A stretch of DNA of 63,704 nt from Tsukamurella sp. M9C (GCF_020169415.1 NZ_JAIULG010000024.1:1-63704); one strand, 5' to 3'. Counted from the first letter of the stretch, positions 7,912-16,924 are shown. Notes: generated from the letters alone by a model not told the origin. Numbers and translations: made by a program.

Positions 7912-8036
7912 CTTCTTGCTCGTCCGCCGGAAATCGGTGTCAAACATTCCGATCACCGGAAGGCAATGTCTACGCCTGCCGCCTCTCGCCGCCTAGATTC
8001 ACCAGTCATCCGTTCCCCTTCGTGAGGAGTTCGACC

Positions 8037-9071
8037 ATGACCGCCAACCGGTTCCGCGCCGGCGCCATCGCCCTCGGCATCACCGCCCTCGTGGCCGTCG
8101 GAACGACCGCGTGCGGCGGCTCGTCCCAGGAGCCCGCCGCCGGCGACTTCGTGCTCAAGGTGACCGCGCCGCAGAACGCCGGTGCGCTCGCCGTCGGCAA
8201 GCGCGACCACGTCTTCGACGACGCCCTCAAGCCGCTCGGCGCCCGCATCGAGTGGGTGGAGGCCCCGCCCGCGTTCAGCGCGAACCTCAAGCTGTTCAAC
8301 GCCGGCCAGCTCGACGTCTCGGAGGGCGCGTACAGCCCCGTCGTCGGGGCGCTGTCGAAGAACGTGCCGGTCCGGATCGTCGCCGTGGCGCACAACGAGG
8401 ACCGCAGCCGCAGCGGCATCATCGTCCGGCCCGACTCCGGCATCCGCTCCGTCGCCGATCTCCCCGGCAAGCGCGTCGCCGTCAACGCCGCCGCCAAGGG
8501 CGACTACATCACGCTGAAGGCGCTGCAGCAGGCCAAGATCCCCGTCGACCGCGTCGAGCGGGTCGCCCTGCAGCCCTCCGACGCGACGGCCGCCTTCTCG
8601 ACCGGCAGGGTCGACGCGTGGGCGTCGTTCAACGACCCGTACGAGGAGGCCCGGGCCCGCGGCGGCGTCGAGATCGCCACCGAGGAGTCCATCGACTCGC
8701 GCGACCACACGATCCTCGCCTTCCGCACCGCGGTGCTGGACGCCCGGCCCGACGTGGCCGCCGCCTTCCTCACCGCGCTCCAGGGCCTCAAGGAGCGGCA
8801 GCGCACGGATCCGGCCGCCTTCCAGAACGTCTTCGACCAGGCCGGGCCCCGCGCCGTGACCGGCGACCGGCTCGCCCGCGCCATCGCCTCCGACAGGGTC
8901 GTCGGCGTGCCGCGCTACCCGACGGCCGAGGACGAGGCCGACCTGCAGTCGGTGATCGACCTGTTCGCCGACAACGCCGTCATCAGCCGCCGCGTCCCCG
9001 CCTCCGAGGTGCTGTACCCGCTGCGGAGCAAGGCGGCCGAATACAGCGCGGCCGCCGGCAAGGGGCGCTGA
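8037..9071 (+). CDS. ABC transporter substrate-binding lipoprotein, SsuA-like
   Basis: 344 residues. A signal peptide leads to Cys26 in TTACGG, so this is a lipid-anchored binding protein outside the membrane. The mature part has the aliphatic sulfonate/nitrate binding fold with SVADLPGKRVAVN and FSTGRVDAWASFNDPY, typical of SsuA/TauA proteins. The ATG at 8037 is set by GAGGAG seven bases upstream. It is the first gene of an operon of eight in which nearly every junction overlaps or touches. It probably captures an organosulfonate or sulfinate. Confidence 0.88.
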   Translation: MTANRFRAGAIALGITALVAVGTTACGGSSQEPAAGDFVLKVTAPQNAGALAVGKRDHVFDDALKPLGARIEWVEAPPAFSANLKLFNAGQLDVSEGAYSPVVGALSKNVPVRIVAVAHNEDRSRSGIIVRPDSGIRSVADLPGKRVAVNAAAKGDYITLKALQQAKIPVDRVERVALQPSDATAAFSTGRVDAWASFNDPYEEARARGGVEIATEESIDSRDHTILAFRTAVLDARPDVAAAFLTALQGLKERQRTDPAAFQNVFDQAGPRAVTGDRLARAIASDRVVGVPRYPTAEDEADLQSVIDLFADNAVISRRVPASEVLYPLRSKAAEYSAAAGKGR

Positions 9072-9072
9072 C

Positions 9073-9921
9073 ATGGCGGTCCTCGACCTCCGACGCCAGG
9101 CGTCGACGGTGCCCGACGCCCTGATCGTGCCCGACGTCCGCAGCAGCCGGCCGCGCTCGCGTGCGCAGTCGATCGCGCTGCGCCTGCTCGTCCCGGCGCT
9201 GCTCGTGCTCGCCTGGTGGGCCGGCTCCGCTTCGGGGCTGCTCCGGCCCGAGATCCTCGCCTCCCCCGGTCAGGTCGGCTCCGCGTTCCTCGAGCTGGCG
9301 CGGACCGGGCAGCTGCTGGACTTCAGCATCGCCTCCTTCCGGCGTGCCGGGGCGGGCGTCCTGCTCGGCGTCGGCGTGGGCCTGACGCTGGGCGTGATCT
9401 CCGGGCTGTCGGCCCTCGGCGAGGAGCTCGTGGATTCGACGATGCAGATCGTGCGCGCGGTGCCCTTCCTCGCCCTGGTGCCACTGTTCATCGCCTGGTT
9501 CGGCATCGACGACGTCTTCAAGGTCCTGCTCATCGCGGTCGCCACCGTCGCGCCGATGTACGCCTACACCTACCTCGGCGTCCGCAACATCGACCGCAAG
9601 ACCGTCGAGGCGGCCCGCGAGTTCGGGCTCACCGGGCCGCGATTGGTGGCCGAGGTGGTGCTGCCCGCGGCGCTGCCCGCGATCCTCATGGCCCTGCGGA
9701 TCTGCCTCGCGATCAGCATCACCGGCCTCATCGCGGCCGAGCAGGTGGGCACCAAGGAGGGCATCGGCTACCTGGTGACGCTGGCGCAGGAGTACAACCG
9801 CACCGACTACATGGTGCTGTGCGTCGTGCTCTACGGCGCCCTCGGCCTGATCTTCGACGCGATCGTCCGCGTCGCGGAGCGGTACGGGATGCCGTGGCGG
9901 CGACAGGTGGCGTTCCGATGA
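9073..9921 (+). CDS. ABC transporter permease, SsuC-like
   Basis: 282 residues with about six membrane helices. The EAA loop ARE(F)GLTGPRLVAEVVLPAA between the central helices is the site that contacts the ATPase. Its ATG comes 1 bp after the stop of the binding-protein gene and its TGA overlaps the ATG of the ATPase gene. It forms the channel of the sulfonate-type importer. Confidence 0.92.
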   Translation: MAVLDLRRQASTVPDALIVPDVRSSRPRSRAQSIALRLLVPALLVLAWWAGSASGLLRPEILASPGQVGSAFLELARTGQLLDFSIASFRRAGAGVLLGVGVGLTLGVISGLSALGEELVDSTMQIVRAVPFLALVPLFIAWFGIDDVFKVLLIAVATVAPMYAYTYLGVRNIDRKTVEAAREFGLTGPRLVAEVVLPAALPAILMALRICLAISITGLIAAEQVGTKEGIGYLVTLAQEYNRTDYMVLCVVLYGALGLIFDAIVRVAERYGMPWRRQVAFR

Positions 9922-10739
9922 GCGCGCCTGCCTCCGAATCCGCGCTGCCCCCGCTCGCCGAGCGCGGCCCGTCGCCCGCCACCGCCGCCGATCGCCGCGC
10001 CGGCGAGCCCGTGGCCGTCCGGCTGACCGGGGTGCGGAAGAGCTTCGACGACAAGACCGTCCTCGACGACATCGACCTCACCGTGCACCGCGGCGAGTTC
10101 GTGGTGCTGCTCGGCCCCAGCGGCACCGGCAAGACCACGCTGCTGCGCCTGTTGAGCGGGCAGCTGGCGCCGGACGAGGGCACCGTCGAGGTCCCTCCCG
10201 CCCGCACGTCCGTCTACCAGGAGCCGCGGCTCATCCCGAACAAGCGGGTGCTGCGCAACGTCACCGTCGGCCAGCCCCGCGGCCGCGACACCGACGAGCG
10301 TGCGCTCGCCGCGCTCCGCGAGGTCAACCTCGGCGAGGAGGCCCGGCAGTGGCCCGCCACCCTGTCCGGCGGCGAGGCCCAGCGGGTCGCGCTGGCCCGG
10401 GCCCTGGTGCGCGAGCCCCGGCTGCTGCTTCTCGACGAGCCCTTCGCCGCACTGGACGCACTCACCCGGCTCCAGATGCAGGACCTGGTGGGCGATCTCG
10501 TCGCGCGGCACCGTCCCGCGGTCCTCATGGTCACCCACGACGTCGACGAGGCCGTCCGCCTCGCCGACCGGGTGATCGTGCTCCACGGCGGCGCCTTCGT
10601 GCTGGACGAGGACATCGACCTCGTCCGTCCCCGCGACCGCGCCGACCCCGCGGCGCTCGACTACCGAACCCGCCTGCTCTCCCACCTCGGGGTGGGGCGC
10701 GGGCACACACCGTCCCCTCGAGGAGAGGCCAGGCCATGA
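9918..10739 (+). CDS. ABC transporter ATP-binding protein, SsuB-like
   Basis: 273 residues. Complete ATPase motifs: Walker A GPSGTGKTT, Q-loop in YQEPRLIP, signature LSGGEAQRVALAR, Walker B LLLLDEPFAALD and the switch histidine in MVTHDVDEA. An N-terminal extension of about 35 residues is Pro/Ala-rich. It powers the importer encoded by the two preceding genes. The ATG overlaps the upstream TGA, and its own TGA overlaps the next ATG. Confidence 0.93.
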   Translation: MSAPASESALPPLAERGPSPATAADRRAGEPVAVRLTGVRKSFDDKTVLDDIDLTVHRGEFVVLLGPSGTGKTTLLRLLSGQLAPDEGTVEVPPARTSVYQEPRLIPNKRVLRNVTVGQPRGRDTDERALAALREVNLGEEARQWPATLSGGEAQRVALARALVREPRLLLLDEPFAALDALTRLQMQDLVGDLVARHRPAVLMVTHDVDEAVRLADRVIVLHGGAFVLDEDIDLVRPRDRADPAALDYRTRLLSHLGVGRGHTPSPRGEARP

Positions 10740-11764
10740 CCAGCACGCTCACCGACACCCTCTGGTACACCCGCTGCCCCGTGCCCACCGCGAGCGGCGT
10801 CGCGCACGCCCGCGGCTGGCTCGCGGACGCCGCCGTCGACGCCGGGCTCACGCTGAGGGTGCTGCAGGACAGTGCCCCCGACGTCGCGGCGCGGCACTTC
10901 GACCACGACCTCCCCGGCCTGATCCGCGAGGGTGGCAACGTCCCCGCGCTCGCGGCCCGGGCGGAGGGCTCGCCGACCCGCCTCCTCGGACTCACCTGGA
11001 TCGACGAGGCGCAGGCGATCGTCGTCCGGCCGGACTCCCCCATCGCCGACGCGGCGGACCTGCGGGGCGCCCGGCTCGCGCTGCCGACCTGGGCGGCGGA
11101 CCGCGCCCGCAGCTTCCCGCGCGCGATGGCCCTGCACGGCTTCCGGAACGCACTCCGGCTCGCCGGCCTCGACGTCGCCGACGCCCGCCTCGTCGAGGTC
11201 CCCGCGGAGGGCGACCCGCAGGTCGTCGGCGCGGCCCGCTCCACCACGTGGGGCGTCGACCGGCTGATCGCCGGCGACGTGGACGCGGTGTACGTCAAGG
11301 GCGCCCGCGCCCGCGACGTGGTGCGCGAGCACGGGCTGCGCACCGTCGTCGACCTGGACGCGACCGCCGACCGCGCGGCGCGGGTGAACAACGGCACGCC
11401 CCGCCCGATCACCGTGCACCAGGCGCTGCTCGATGAGCGGCCCGACCTGGTCACGGACTTCCTCGTGCGCAGCCTCCGCGCCGCGGACTGGGCTGCGGAG
11501 CACCCCGGTGAGGCCCGCGCGGTGCTGCAGCGCGAGACCGGCTCCGCGTCCGAGGGCGCCGCCGCCGCGTACCCCGACCACGTGATCGCCGGCCTGCACC
11601 CCTCGCTCGACGAGGACCGGCTCGAGCTGCTCGGCCGCCAGCAGCAGTTCCTGCTGGCGCACGGTTTCCTCGCGGCCGACTTCGACCTGGAGTCCTGGGT
11701 CGCGCCGGAGCCACTGCTGCGCGCCCGGGCGATCATCGCGGAGCGCGCCGGGGTCACCCGATGA
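10736..11764 (+). CDS. DszB-like sulfinate desulfinase homologue
   Basis: 342 residues, no signal peptide, so cytoplasmic despite having an SsuA-like fold. It opens with DTLWYTRCPVP, matching the DTLTYSNCPVP start of Rhodococcus DszB (2-(2'-hydroxyphenyl)benzenesulfinate desulfinase). The three DszB catalytic residues align: Cys27 to Cys14, His60 to His54, and Arg70 to Arg64 (in REGGNVPAL), with the 10-residue His-Arg spacing unchanged. The C-terminus (RQQQFLLAHGFL then SWVAPE) also matches. It would release sulfite from a sulfinate. Neighbouring SsuD-like monooxygenases suggest the sulfinate arises from a sulfone or sulfonate-type compound. Databases often label such proteins only as ABC substrate-binding proteins. 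AGGAGAGG precedes the ATG. Confidence 0.8.
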   Translation: MTSTLTDTLWYTRCPVPTASGVAHARGWLADAAVDAGLTLRVLQDSAPDVAARHFDHDLPGLIREGGNVPALAARAEGSPTRLLGLTWIDEAQAIVVRPDSPIADAADLRGARLALPTWAADRARSFPRAMALHGFRNALRLAGLDVADARLVEVPAEGDPQVVGAARSTTWGVDRLIAGDVDAVYVKGARARDVVREHGLRTVVDLDATADRAARVNNGTPRPITVHQALLDERPDLVTDFLVRSLRAADWAAEHPGEARAVLQRETGSASEGAAAAYPDHVIAGLHPSLDEDRLELLGRQQQFLLAHGFLAADFDLESWVAPEPLLRARAIIAERAGVTR

Positions 11765-12804
11765 CGGGCGTGGACTGGCGGCTCTCCGTCCGCGGCGACG
11801 CCCGCCGCGCGGGAACGCCGCCCGCCCGCACCGCCTTCCGCGACCTGCTCGACGCCGTCGACGCCGCCGAGCTGGCGGGGGTCGACGGGGTCCTGGTGCC
11901 CCGCGACCCCGCCGGGGACGAGTCCTGGGTGGTCGCCGGCGCCGCCCTGCGCGCGACCCGGCACCTGCGGGTGACGGCGGAGTTCGACCCCACCTTCGGC
12001 AGCCCGGTGTACGCCGCCAAGGTCTCCGCGACCCTGCAGCGGCTCTCCCGCGGCCGGTTCGGCTGGCGGCTGCAGGCCGAGCCCGACGCGGACGAGGCTC
12101 GCACCCGCGGCGACGTGCTCGCGAGCGCGGAGCGGTACCGCCGCGCCGCCGAGTTCCTCGAGGTCGCACGCGGCGTGTGGAACAGCGACCCGGTGGGCGG
12201 GAACGGCTTCGAGGGCACGGGATTCGAGTACGACGGCGACCACTTCCACGTGGCGGGCGGCGGCTTCCGCGGCATCCTTTCGGGGTTGCCCTTCCCCCGC
12301 GTGGAGATCGCCGGGGACGACGGTGCCGCCCTCGCCCTGTCCGCCCGCCTCGGTGACGTGCACGTCTTCACCGAGCGACGGGACGCGCCGCTCGAGGACC
12401 GGCTCATCGCCCTGCGCTCCGCCGCCGCGGCGACGGGACGCACGGTGGGCGTCGCGCTGGAGGTGCCCGTCATCGCCCGCGAGACCGACGACGAGGCCTG
12501 GCACCGCGCCGACCGGCTGACCCGCCAGGCCGGCGCGGAGCCCGACGCGGCGGACCGCCTCGACGCCGTGCGCTGGGCGGGCTTCCGGGCCGCCGGTTTC
12601 GGCGACGAGATCGGTCTTGTCGGCTCGTATTCGACGGTGGCGCACCGCCTGCGGGAGTACGCCGAGGCGGGCGTCGACACGGTGATCCTCACCGGCCGCC
12701 CGCACATCGAGGAGATCCACCGCGTCGGCGAGCACCTGCTGCACCTGACCGACCCGTCGGCGCGCCTGCTCCGCGCGCCCCGTCCCGAGGAGGCGAACGC
12801 GTGA
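11761..12804 (+). CDS. LLM-class flavin-dependent monooxygenase, SsuD-like (first copy)
   Basis: 347 residues of the bacterial luciferase-like fold, closest in layout to alkanesulfonate monooxygenase. The N-terminus is shortened; VRVTAEFDPTFGSPVYAAK-like strands, the long LASAERYRRAAEFLEVARGVW helix and the C-terminal VGSYSTVAHRLREYAEAG then TGRPHIEEIHRVGE match the family. Reduced FMN from a partner reductase would be used to cleave a C-S bond; no reductase gene is in the window. It overlaps both neighbours by 4 bp. This copy lacks the NxxxGG loop seen in the second copy, so the two may have different substrates or form a heteromer. Confidence 0.85.
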   Translation: MTGVDWRLSVRGDARRAGTPPARTAFRDLLDAVDAAELAGVDGVLVPRDPAGDESWVVAGAALRATRHLRVTAEFDPTFGSPVYAAKVSATLQRLSRGRFGWRLQAEPDADEARTRGDVLASAERYRRAAEFLEVARGVWNSDPVGGNGFEGTGFEYDGDHFHVAGGGFRGILSGLPFPRVEIAGDDGAALALSARLGDVHVFTERRDAPLEDRLIALRSAAAATGRTVGVALEVPVIARETDDEAWHRADRLTRQAGAEPDAADRLDAVRWAGFRAAGFGDEIGLVGSYSTVAHRLREYAEAGVDTVILTGRPHIEEIHRVGEHLLHLTDPSARLLRAPRPEEANA

Positions 12805-13964
12805 CCGTCGACTTCTACTGGCGCATCGGCATGGAGGGCGACCACGCCTCCCTGCGCGAGCCGCGCCGCTACAACCGGGGCGAGGCGCAGGGCATCGGCC
12901 CCGGCAACATCGCCCCGGCGATCCGCGGCGGCGAGCCCGACGGCTACGCCTACATCGACCACGCCGCGGCGGTGGTGCGCGCCTCCGAGCGGGCGGGCTT
13001 CGTCGGCGGCCTGCTGCCGAGCTTCCCCGTCACCGAGGATCCGTGGGCCTTCGCGTCGGCCCTGGCCGCCGAATCGGAGACCTACCGCTTCATGGTCGCC
13101 TTCCAGCCGGGCTTCCTGCATCCCGTGCAGGCGGCGCGGATGTCGGCGACCCTTCAGCGCGCCACCGGCGGCCGGCTCGTCTACAACATCATCAGCGGGG
13201 GCGGCGGCCGCCCGCAGCTGTGGTGGGGCGACAAGGTGGACCACGACGACCGGTACGCCCGCACCAGCGAGTTCCTCGACGTGCTGCGCGGAGTCTGGCG
13301 GGGCGAGCCCCTCCACCACGACGGCCGGTTCTACCGCACCGACGGTGCCGCGCTGCCGCCGCTGCTCGCGGAGCAGTCCTTCCCCGAGGTGTACTTCTCC
13401 GGCTCCTCCGGCGCGGCCGTCGAGGCCGCGGGGCGGCACGCCGACTACTACCTCTCCTGGCTGGAGCCCTACGCCGACCTCCGCGCCAAGTTCGACGGGG
13501 TGCGCGCGCACTCGGAGAAGCTCGGCCGCACACCGAAGTTCGCGGTCCGGATCGACGTCGTCGCCCGGCACACGGAGGAGGCCGCCTGGGCCGAGATCGA
13601 GAAGGGCTGGGCGTTCGTCGACCGCGGCGCCGCCGAACGCGCCGCGCAGGGCGACTCCGTGGGCGCCGCCCGGATCGCCGGCTGGGTGCCCACCACCATC
13701 ACCGGCTACCGCGACCTCGAGGTGCAGCCCAACGTGTGGTGCGGCTTCAGCCTGATCCGCGGCGGCCCGGCCTTCGGCCTCGTCGGCAGCTACGAGCAGG
13801 TCGCCGAGCGGCTCGACGAGCTCCGCGAGCTCGGCGTCGACGCCTTCATCCTGGCCGGCAATCCGCACCTCGAGGAGGCCTACCGGGTCGGCGAAGAGGT
13901 CCTCCCCCTGCTCCGGAGCAGCATTCCCACCGATCTGCGCGCGCCCGCCCTGCGCGCCGGATGA
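12801..13964 (+). CDS. FMNH2-dependent alkanesulfonate monooxygenase, SsuD-like (second copy)
   Basis: 387 residues. Strong SsuD signatures: FMVAFQPGFLHPVQAARM, the loop RLVYNIISGGGG, the FYRTDGAALPP substrate lid region, SLIRGGPAFGLVGSYEQVAERL, and the C-terminal LAGNPHLEEAYRVGEEVLPLL. It should oxidise an organosulfonate with reduced FMN and O2 to an aldehyde and sulfite. The GTG start overlaps the previous TGA. Two adjacent SsuD-like genes plus a DszB-like gene are an unusual combination. Confidence 0.9.
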   Translation: MTVDFYWRIGMEGDHASLREPRRYNRGEAQGIGPGNIAPAIRGGEPDGYAYIDHAAAVVRASERAGFVGGLLPSFPVTEDPWAFASALAAESETYRFMVAFQPGFLHPVQAARMSATLQRATGGRLVYNIISGGGGRPQLWWGDKVDHDDRYARTSEFLDVLRGVWRGEPLHHDGRFYRTDGAALPPLLAEQSFPEVYFSGSSGAAVEAAGRHADYYLSWLEPYADLRAKFDGVRAHSEKLGRTPKFAVRIDVVARHTEEAAWAEIEKGWAFVDRGAAERAAQGDSVGAARIAGWVPTTITGYRDLEVQPNVWCGFSLIRGGPAFGLVGSYEQVAERLDELRELGVDAFILAGNPHLEEAYRVGEEVLPLLRSSIPTDLRAPALRAG

Positions 13965-13984
13965 CCACCACCGAAAGGACCGTC

Positions 13985-14689
13985 ATGACCACCGTGCTCC
14001 CCCTCGACGACACGGCGCTCGCCTTCGTCGACGCCACCGCCCGCGACGCGCAGAAGGCCTTCCGCGTCTTCCGCGAGACCGGCACCGTCTCCGCCAACGG
14101 CACCGTCAACTTCGTCGAGCGCATCCCCGGCACCGAGGCCGCGGTCGCTCTCAACGAGCCCGGCCCGTGGGCCGACGCCCCGATCGCCCGCCCCGTCGTC
14201 GCCACGTTCGACGGCGAGGTCCTGCAGGGCGAGGGCGGCGCGGGCTTCGTCACCGCCTACGCGGACCTGTTCCGCGCGCACCCCGAGATCACCTCGGTCG
14301 TGCACGTGCACACCCCGTGGCTCGGCGGGTTCGCGCAGACGCACCGTCCGCTCCCGATCCGCTACGCCGCGTCCCAGCGGCTCACCCTCTCGCGCTCGAT
14401 CCCGCCGCACATCGACCGCACGATCGGCGCCGGCGAGTTCATCCTCGGCGAGCTGGAGCGGGACCCCCACCTGGCGGCGATCTTCGAGGCCAACGGCGGC
14501 GTCAACGTGATCGGCCGCGATGGCCTCCTGGCGCTCGCGAAGTTCGTGGTGCTGCTGGAGGAGGGCGCCCAGTACCAGGCCATCGGCGAGGCGGTCGGCG
14601 GTACGCAGGAGTTCGATCCCAGCAACCTCGTCGCGCAGTGGGGCCGCAGCGGCCTCCTCGACCGCGCCCGCGCGCACGGCCTCGTCTGA
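13985..14689 (+). CDS. Class II aldolase/adducin-family protein
   Basis: 234 residues with the zinc-site motif VVHVHTPWLGGFAQTH and family helices. Members are sugar-phosphate aldolases, dehydratases or decarboxylases. Here it may process the carbon skeleton left after desulfonation, which is inference from context. Two starts are possible: an ATG at 13961 overlapping the upstream stop, and the ATG at 13985 preceded by GAAAGGA at a 5-base spacing, which I prefer. Confidence 0.82.
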   Translation: MTTVLPLDDTALAFVDATARDAQKAFRVFRETGTVSANGTVNFVERIPGTEAAVALNEPGPWADAPIARPVVATFDGEVLQGEGGAGFVTAYADLFRAHPEITSVVHVHTPWLGGFAQTHRPLPIRYAASQRLTLSRSIPPHIDRTIGAGEFILGELERDPHLAAIFEANGGVNVIGRDGLLALAKFVVLLEEGAQYQAIGEAVGGTQEFDPSNLVAQWGRSGLLDRARAHGLV

Positions 14690-14714
14690 CCCGGAAATCC
14701 AAGGAGCACACACC

Positions 14715-15653
14715 ATGACGCTGCGCGTCGGATACTTCCCGCACAACAACTCCCTGTTCGTCCTGCGCCACCGCGGCATCCTCGAACGGTCGATCCCCGA
14801 CGTCGAGTGGGTCGACCTGCGCGACCTCCCCGAGCCGCCGGCCGTCGACCCGCGGTCGGGCCTGCCGACGCTGCACTCGGACTGGCTCTTCGCCGACGGC
14901 GGCTACGACGTGATCGGCACCGGCTTCACGCCGCCGATCACGGCGCTCGGCGCCGGGCACGACGTGGTCTACCTGGGCATCTCGGGGCCGCGCGTCGAGA
15001 ACGGGCGGATCGTCGCGCTGGCCGGCAGCGGGATCACCTCCCCCGCTGACCTGCGCGGCAAGCGCGTGGGCGTGGCGCACGGGTCGTGGCAGACCACCCT
15101 CGTGCTGTTCGCGCTCGACGACGCCGGGCTCACCTGGGCCGACATCGAGCCCGTCGACGTCGACGTGCACGCGGGCGGCGAGGCGCTACTGGCGGGCGAC
15201 ATCGACGCCTGGGTCGGAGCCTACCCCGGCCTCGCCGCCGTGGAGTCGCGGGCGGAGCTGGTGACGCTCGTGGACACCGCGTCGGTGTTCAGCCACCCGT
15301 CGCTGTGGTTCACCTCCCGCCGGCTCGCCGAGGAGAACCCGGAGGCTGTGCGCGCCGTCCTGGCCGCGCTCGCCGAGTCCGACGCCTGGGTCACCGCGAA
15401 CCCGCGAGAGGCGGCCGCGTACTTCGCCGACGACGCCGCGGCGCGCGGATTGCCCGCGGATCTCGACGCCTGGGAGGCCGCGGTGCGCGGGCGCCCCTTC
15501 GGCGTCGGCCCCGTGACCGAGGACTTCCTCGACGAACAGCAGCGCGCCGCCGACCTGTTCGTCGCCGGTGGCCTGCTGCCCCGGCGGGTCGACGTGCGCG
15601 CCGCGGTGCTGCCCTGGATCGGCGAGGCGGCGGGGGCGGTCACCGTCGGATAG
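14715..15653 (+). CDS. Cytoplasmic SsuA-like periplasmic-binding-fold protein
   Basis: 312 residues with the SsuA-type fold: TLRVGYFPHNNSL, ITSPADLRGKRVGVAHGSWQ, LLAGDIDAWVGAYPG. It has no signal peptide or lipobox and no cysteine, so it cannot be an ordinary extracellular receptor and lacks the DszB nucleophile. It may be a second enzyme of the DszB type with a different mechanism, or an intracellular ligand carrier. AAGGAG lies 8 bases before the ATG. It ends the operon; its TAG stop forms part of the next gene's -10 box. Confidence 0.8.
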   Translation: MTLRVGYFPHNNSLFVLRHRGILERSIPDVEWVDLRDLPEPPAVDPRSGLPTLHSDWLFADGGYDVIGTGFTPPITALGAGHDVVYLGISGPRVENGRIVALAGSGITSPADLRGKRVGVAHGSWQTTLVLFALDDAGLTWADIEPVDVDVHAGGEALLAGDIDAWVGAYPGLAAVESRAELVTLVDTASVFSHPSLWFTSRRLAEENPEAVRAVLAALAESDAWVTANPREAAAYFADDAAARGLPADLDAWEAAVRGRPFGVGPVTEDFLDEQQRAADLFVAGGLLPRRVDVRAAVLPWIGEAAGAVTVG

Positions 15654-15656
15654 CTT
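15651..15656 (+). promoter_or_regulatory. Probable -10 box of a leaderless glutaminase promoter
   Basis: TAGCTT, six bases, ATG at 15663. The TAG is also the stop codon of the preceding gene. Confidence 0.5.
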
Positions 15657-15662
15657 GGCGGT

Positions 15663-16922
15663 ATGAGCGAGACGAGCACGGACCAGCGCCCCGGCGGCCT
15701 CACCGGGTTCACCGACAACCCCGTCAACGCGGCGATGGCCCGCGTGCTCGACGACGTGCGCCGCGAGGAGCACCCGGGCGCCGTCGCCGACTACATCCCC
15801 CAGTTGGCGACGGCGGACCCGGAGGCCTTCGGCGTGGCGTCGGTGTCCGTCCACGGGCACAGCTACGGCGCCGGCGACTACCGCGTTCCCTTCACCATCC
15901 AGTCGATGAGCAAGCCCTTCGTGTACGCGCTGGCCCTCGAGGCGCTGGGGACCGAGGCGGTGCTGGAGCGGATCGGCGTCGAGCCCAGCGGCGAGGCCTT
16001 CAACGGCATCAGCTTCGACCCGTCGGGCCGGCCGGAGAACCCCCTCATCAACGCGGGCGCGATCGTCTCGACGTCGCTGATCCCGGGGGCCGACGGTGCC
16101 GAACGGTTCGCCGCGATCCGGGAGGGACTGTCGCGCTTCGCCGGCCGCGACCTGGAGCTGGACGAGGCGGTCTACCGGTCGGAGTCGGAGACGGGCTTCC
16201 GCAACCTCGCCCTGGCCGCGCTCGCCCGGTCGACGGACGCGCTGCGCGTCCCCATCGAGGACGCGCTCGACCCGTACTTCCGGCAGTGCTCTCTCCTGGT
16301 GGACGCGCACGACGTCGCGGTGATGGGCGGCACCCTCGCCAACGGCGGCGTCAACCCCGTCACCGGCGAGCGGGTGGTGAGTGCGGCGGTCGCGCAGCAC
16401 ACGCTCTCGGTGATGACGGGCTGCGGCATGTACGACCGCTCGGGCGCCTGGATGGTGTCCGTGGGCATCCCCGCCAAGTCCGGCGTGGGTGGCGGCATCG
16501 TCGCCGCGACGCCGGGCGAGTACGGCATCTGCGTGTTCAGCCCGCCGCTCGACGAGGCCGGCAACTCCAGCCGCGGCGTCGCGGTACTGCAGCGGATGAG
16601 CAGCGAGTTCGGGCTGCACCTGCTGAACCGGTCGATCACCCCGGTGAGCGCCGTCGCGTCCGTCACCACCGACCCGTCGACCGGCCGGACGGTGCTGCGC
16701 CTGCGCGGCGAGGTGGACTTCGTCGCCGTGGAGGAGGTCGTGCACGAGGCCCTGAGCCTGGGCCGCGCGCAGAGCGGCAGCACCATCGTCCTCGACCTCA
16801 CGGACGTCACCCGGATCTCGACGGTGGCCGCCTACCTGCTGACCCAGCTCTCCTCCGACGTGGGCTACGGCGTGCGCGTGGTGATGGAGGACCCGTCCAG
16901 CCTGTGCGTCGCTGGACGCTGA
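15663..16922 (+). CDS. glsA: Glutaminase with C-terminal STAS domain
   Basis: 419 residues. Residues about 25-310 are a serine-dependent glutaminase that hydrolyses glutamine to glutamate and ammonia: PFTIQSMSKPF holds the Ser-x-x-Lys catalytic pair, with NPLINAGAI, the MTGCGMYDRSG segment and SGVGGGI further on. Residues about 325-415 form a STAS domain (LRLRGEVDFVAVEEV, TIVLDLTDVTRIS), a fold usually used for regulation or nucleotide binding. Glutaminase-STAS fusions occur in actinobacteria. The product is cytosolic. The gene is followed by a cupin gene 2 bp later. Confidence 0.93.
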   Translation: MSETSTDQRPGGLTGFTDNPVNAAMARVLDDVRREEHPGAVADYIPQLATADPEAFGVASVSVHGHSYGAGDYRVPFTIQSMSKPFVYALALEALGTEAVLERIGVEPSGEAFNGISFDPSGRPENPLINAGAIVSTSLIPGADGAERFAAIREGLSRFAGRDLELDEAVYRSESETGFRNLALAALARSTDALRVPIEDALDPYFRQCSLLVDAHDVAVMGGTLANGGVNPVTGERVVSAAVAQHTLSVMTGCGMYDRSGAWMVSVGIPAKSGVGGGIVAATPGEYGICVFSPPLDEAGNSSRGVAVLQRMSSEFGLHLLNRSITPVSAVASVTTDPSTGRTVLRLRGEVDFVAVEEVVHEALSLGRAQSGSTIVLDLTDVTRISTVAAYLLTQLSSDVGYGVRVVMEDPSSLCVAGR

Positions 16923-16924
16923 CC

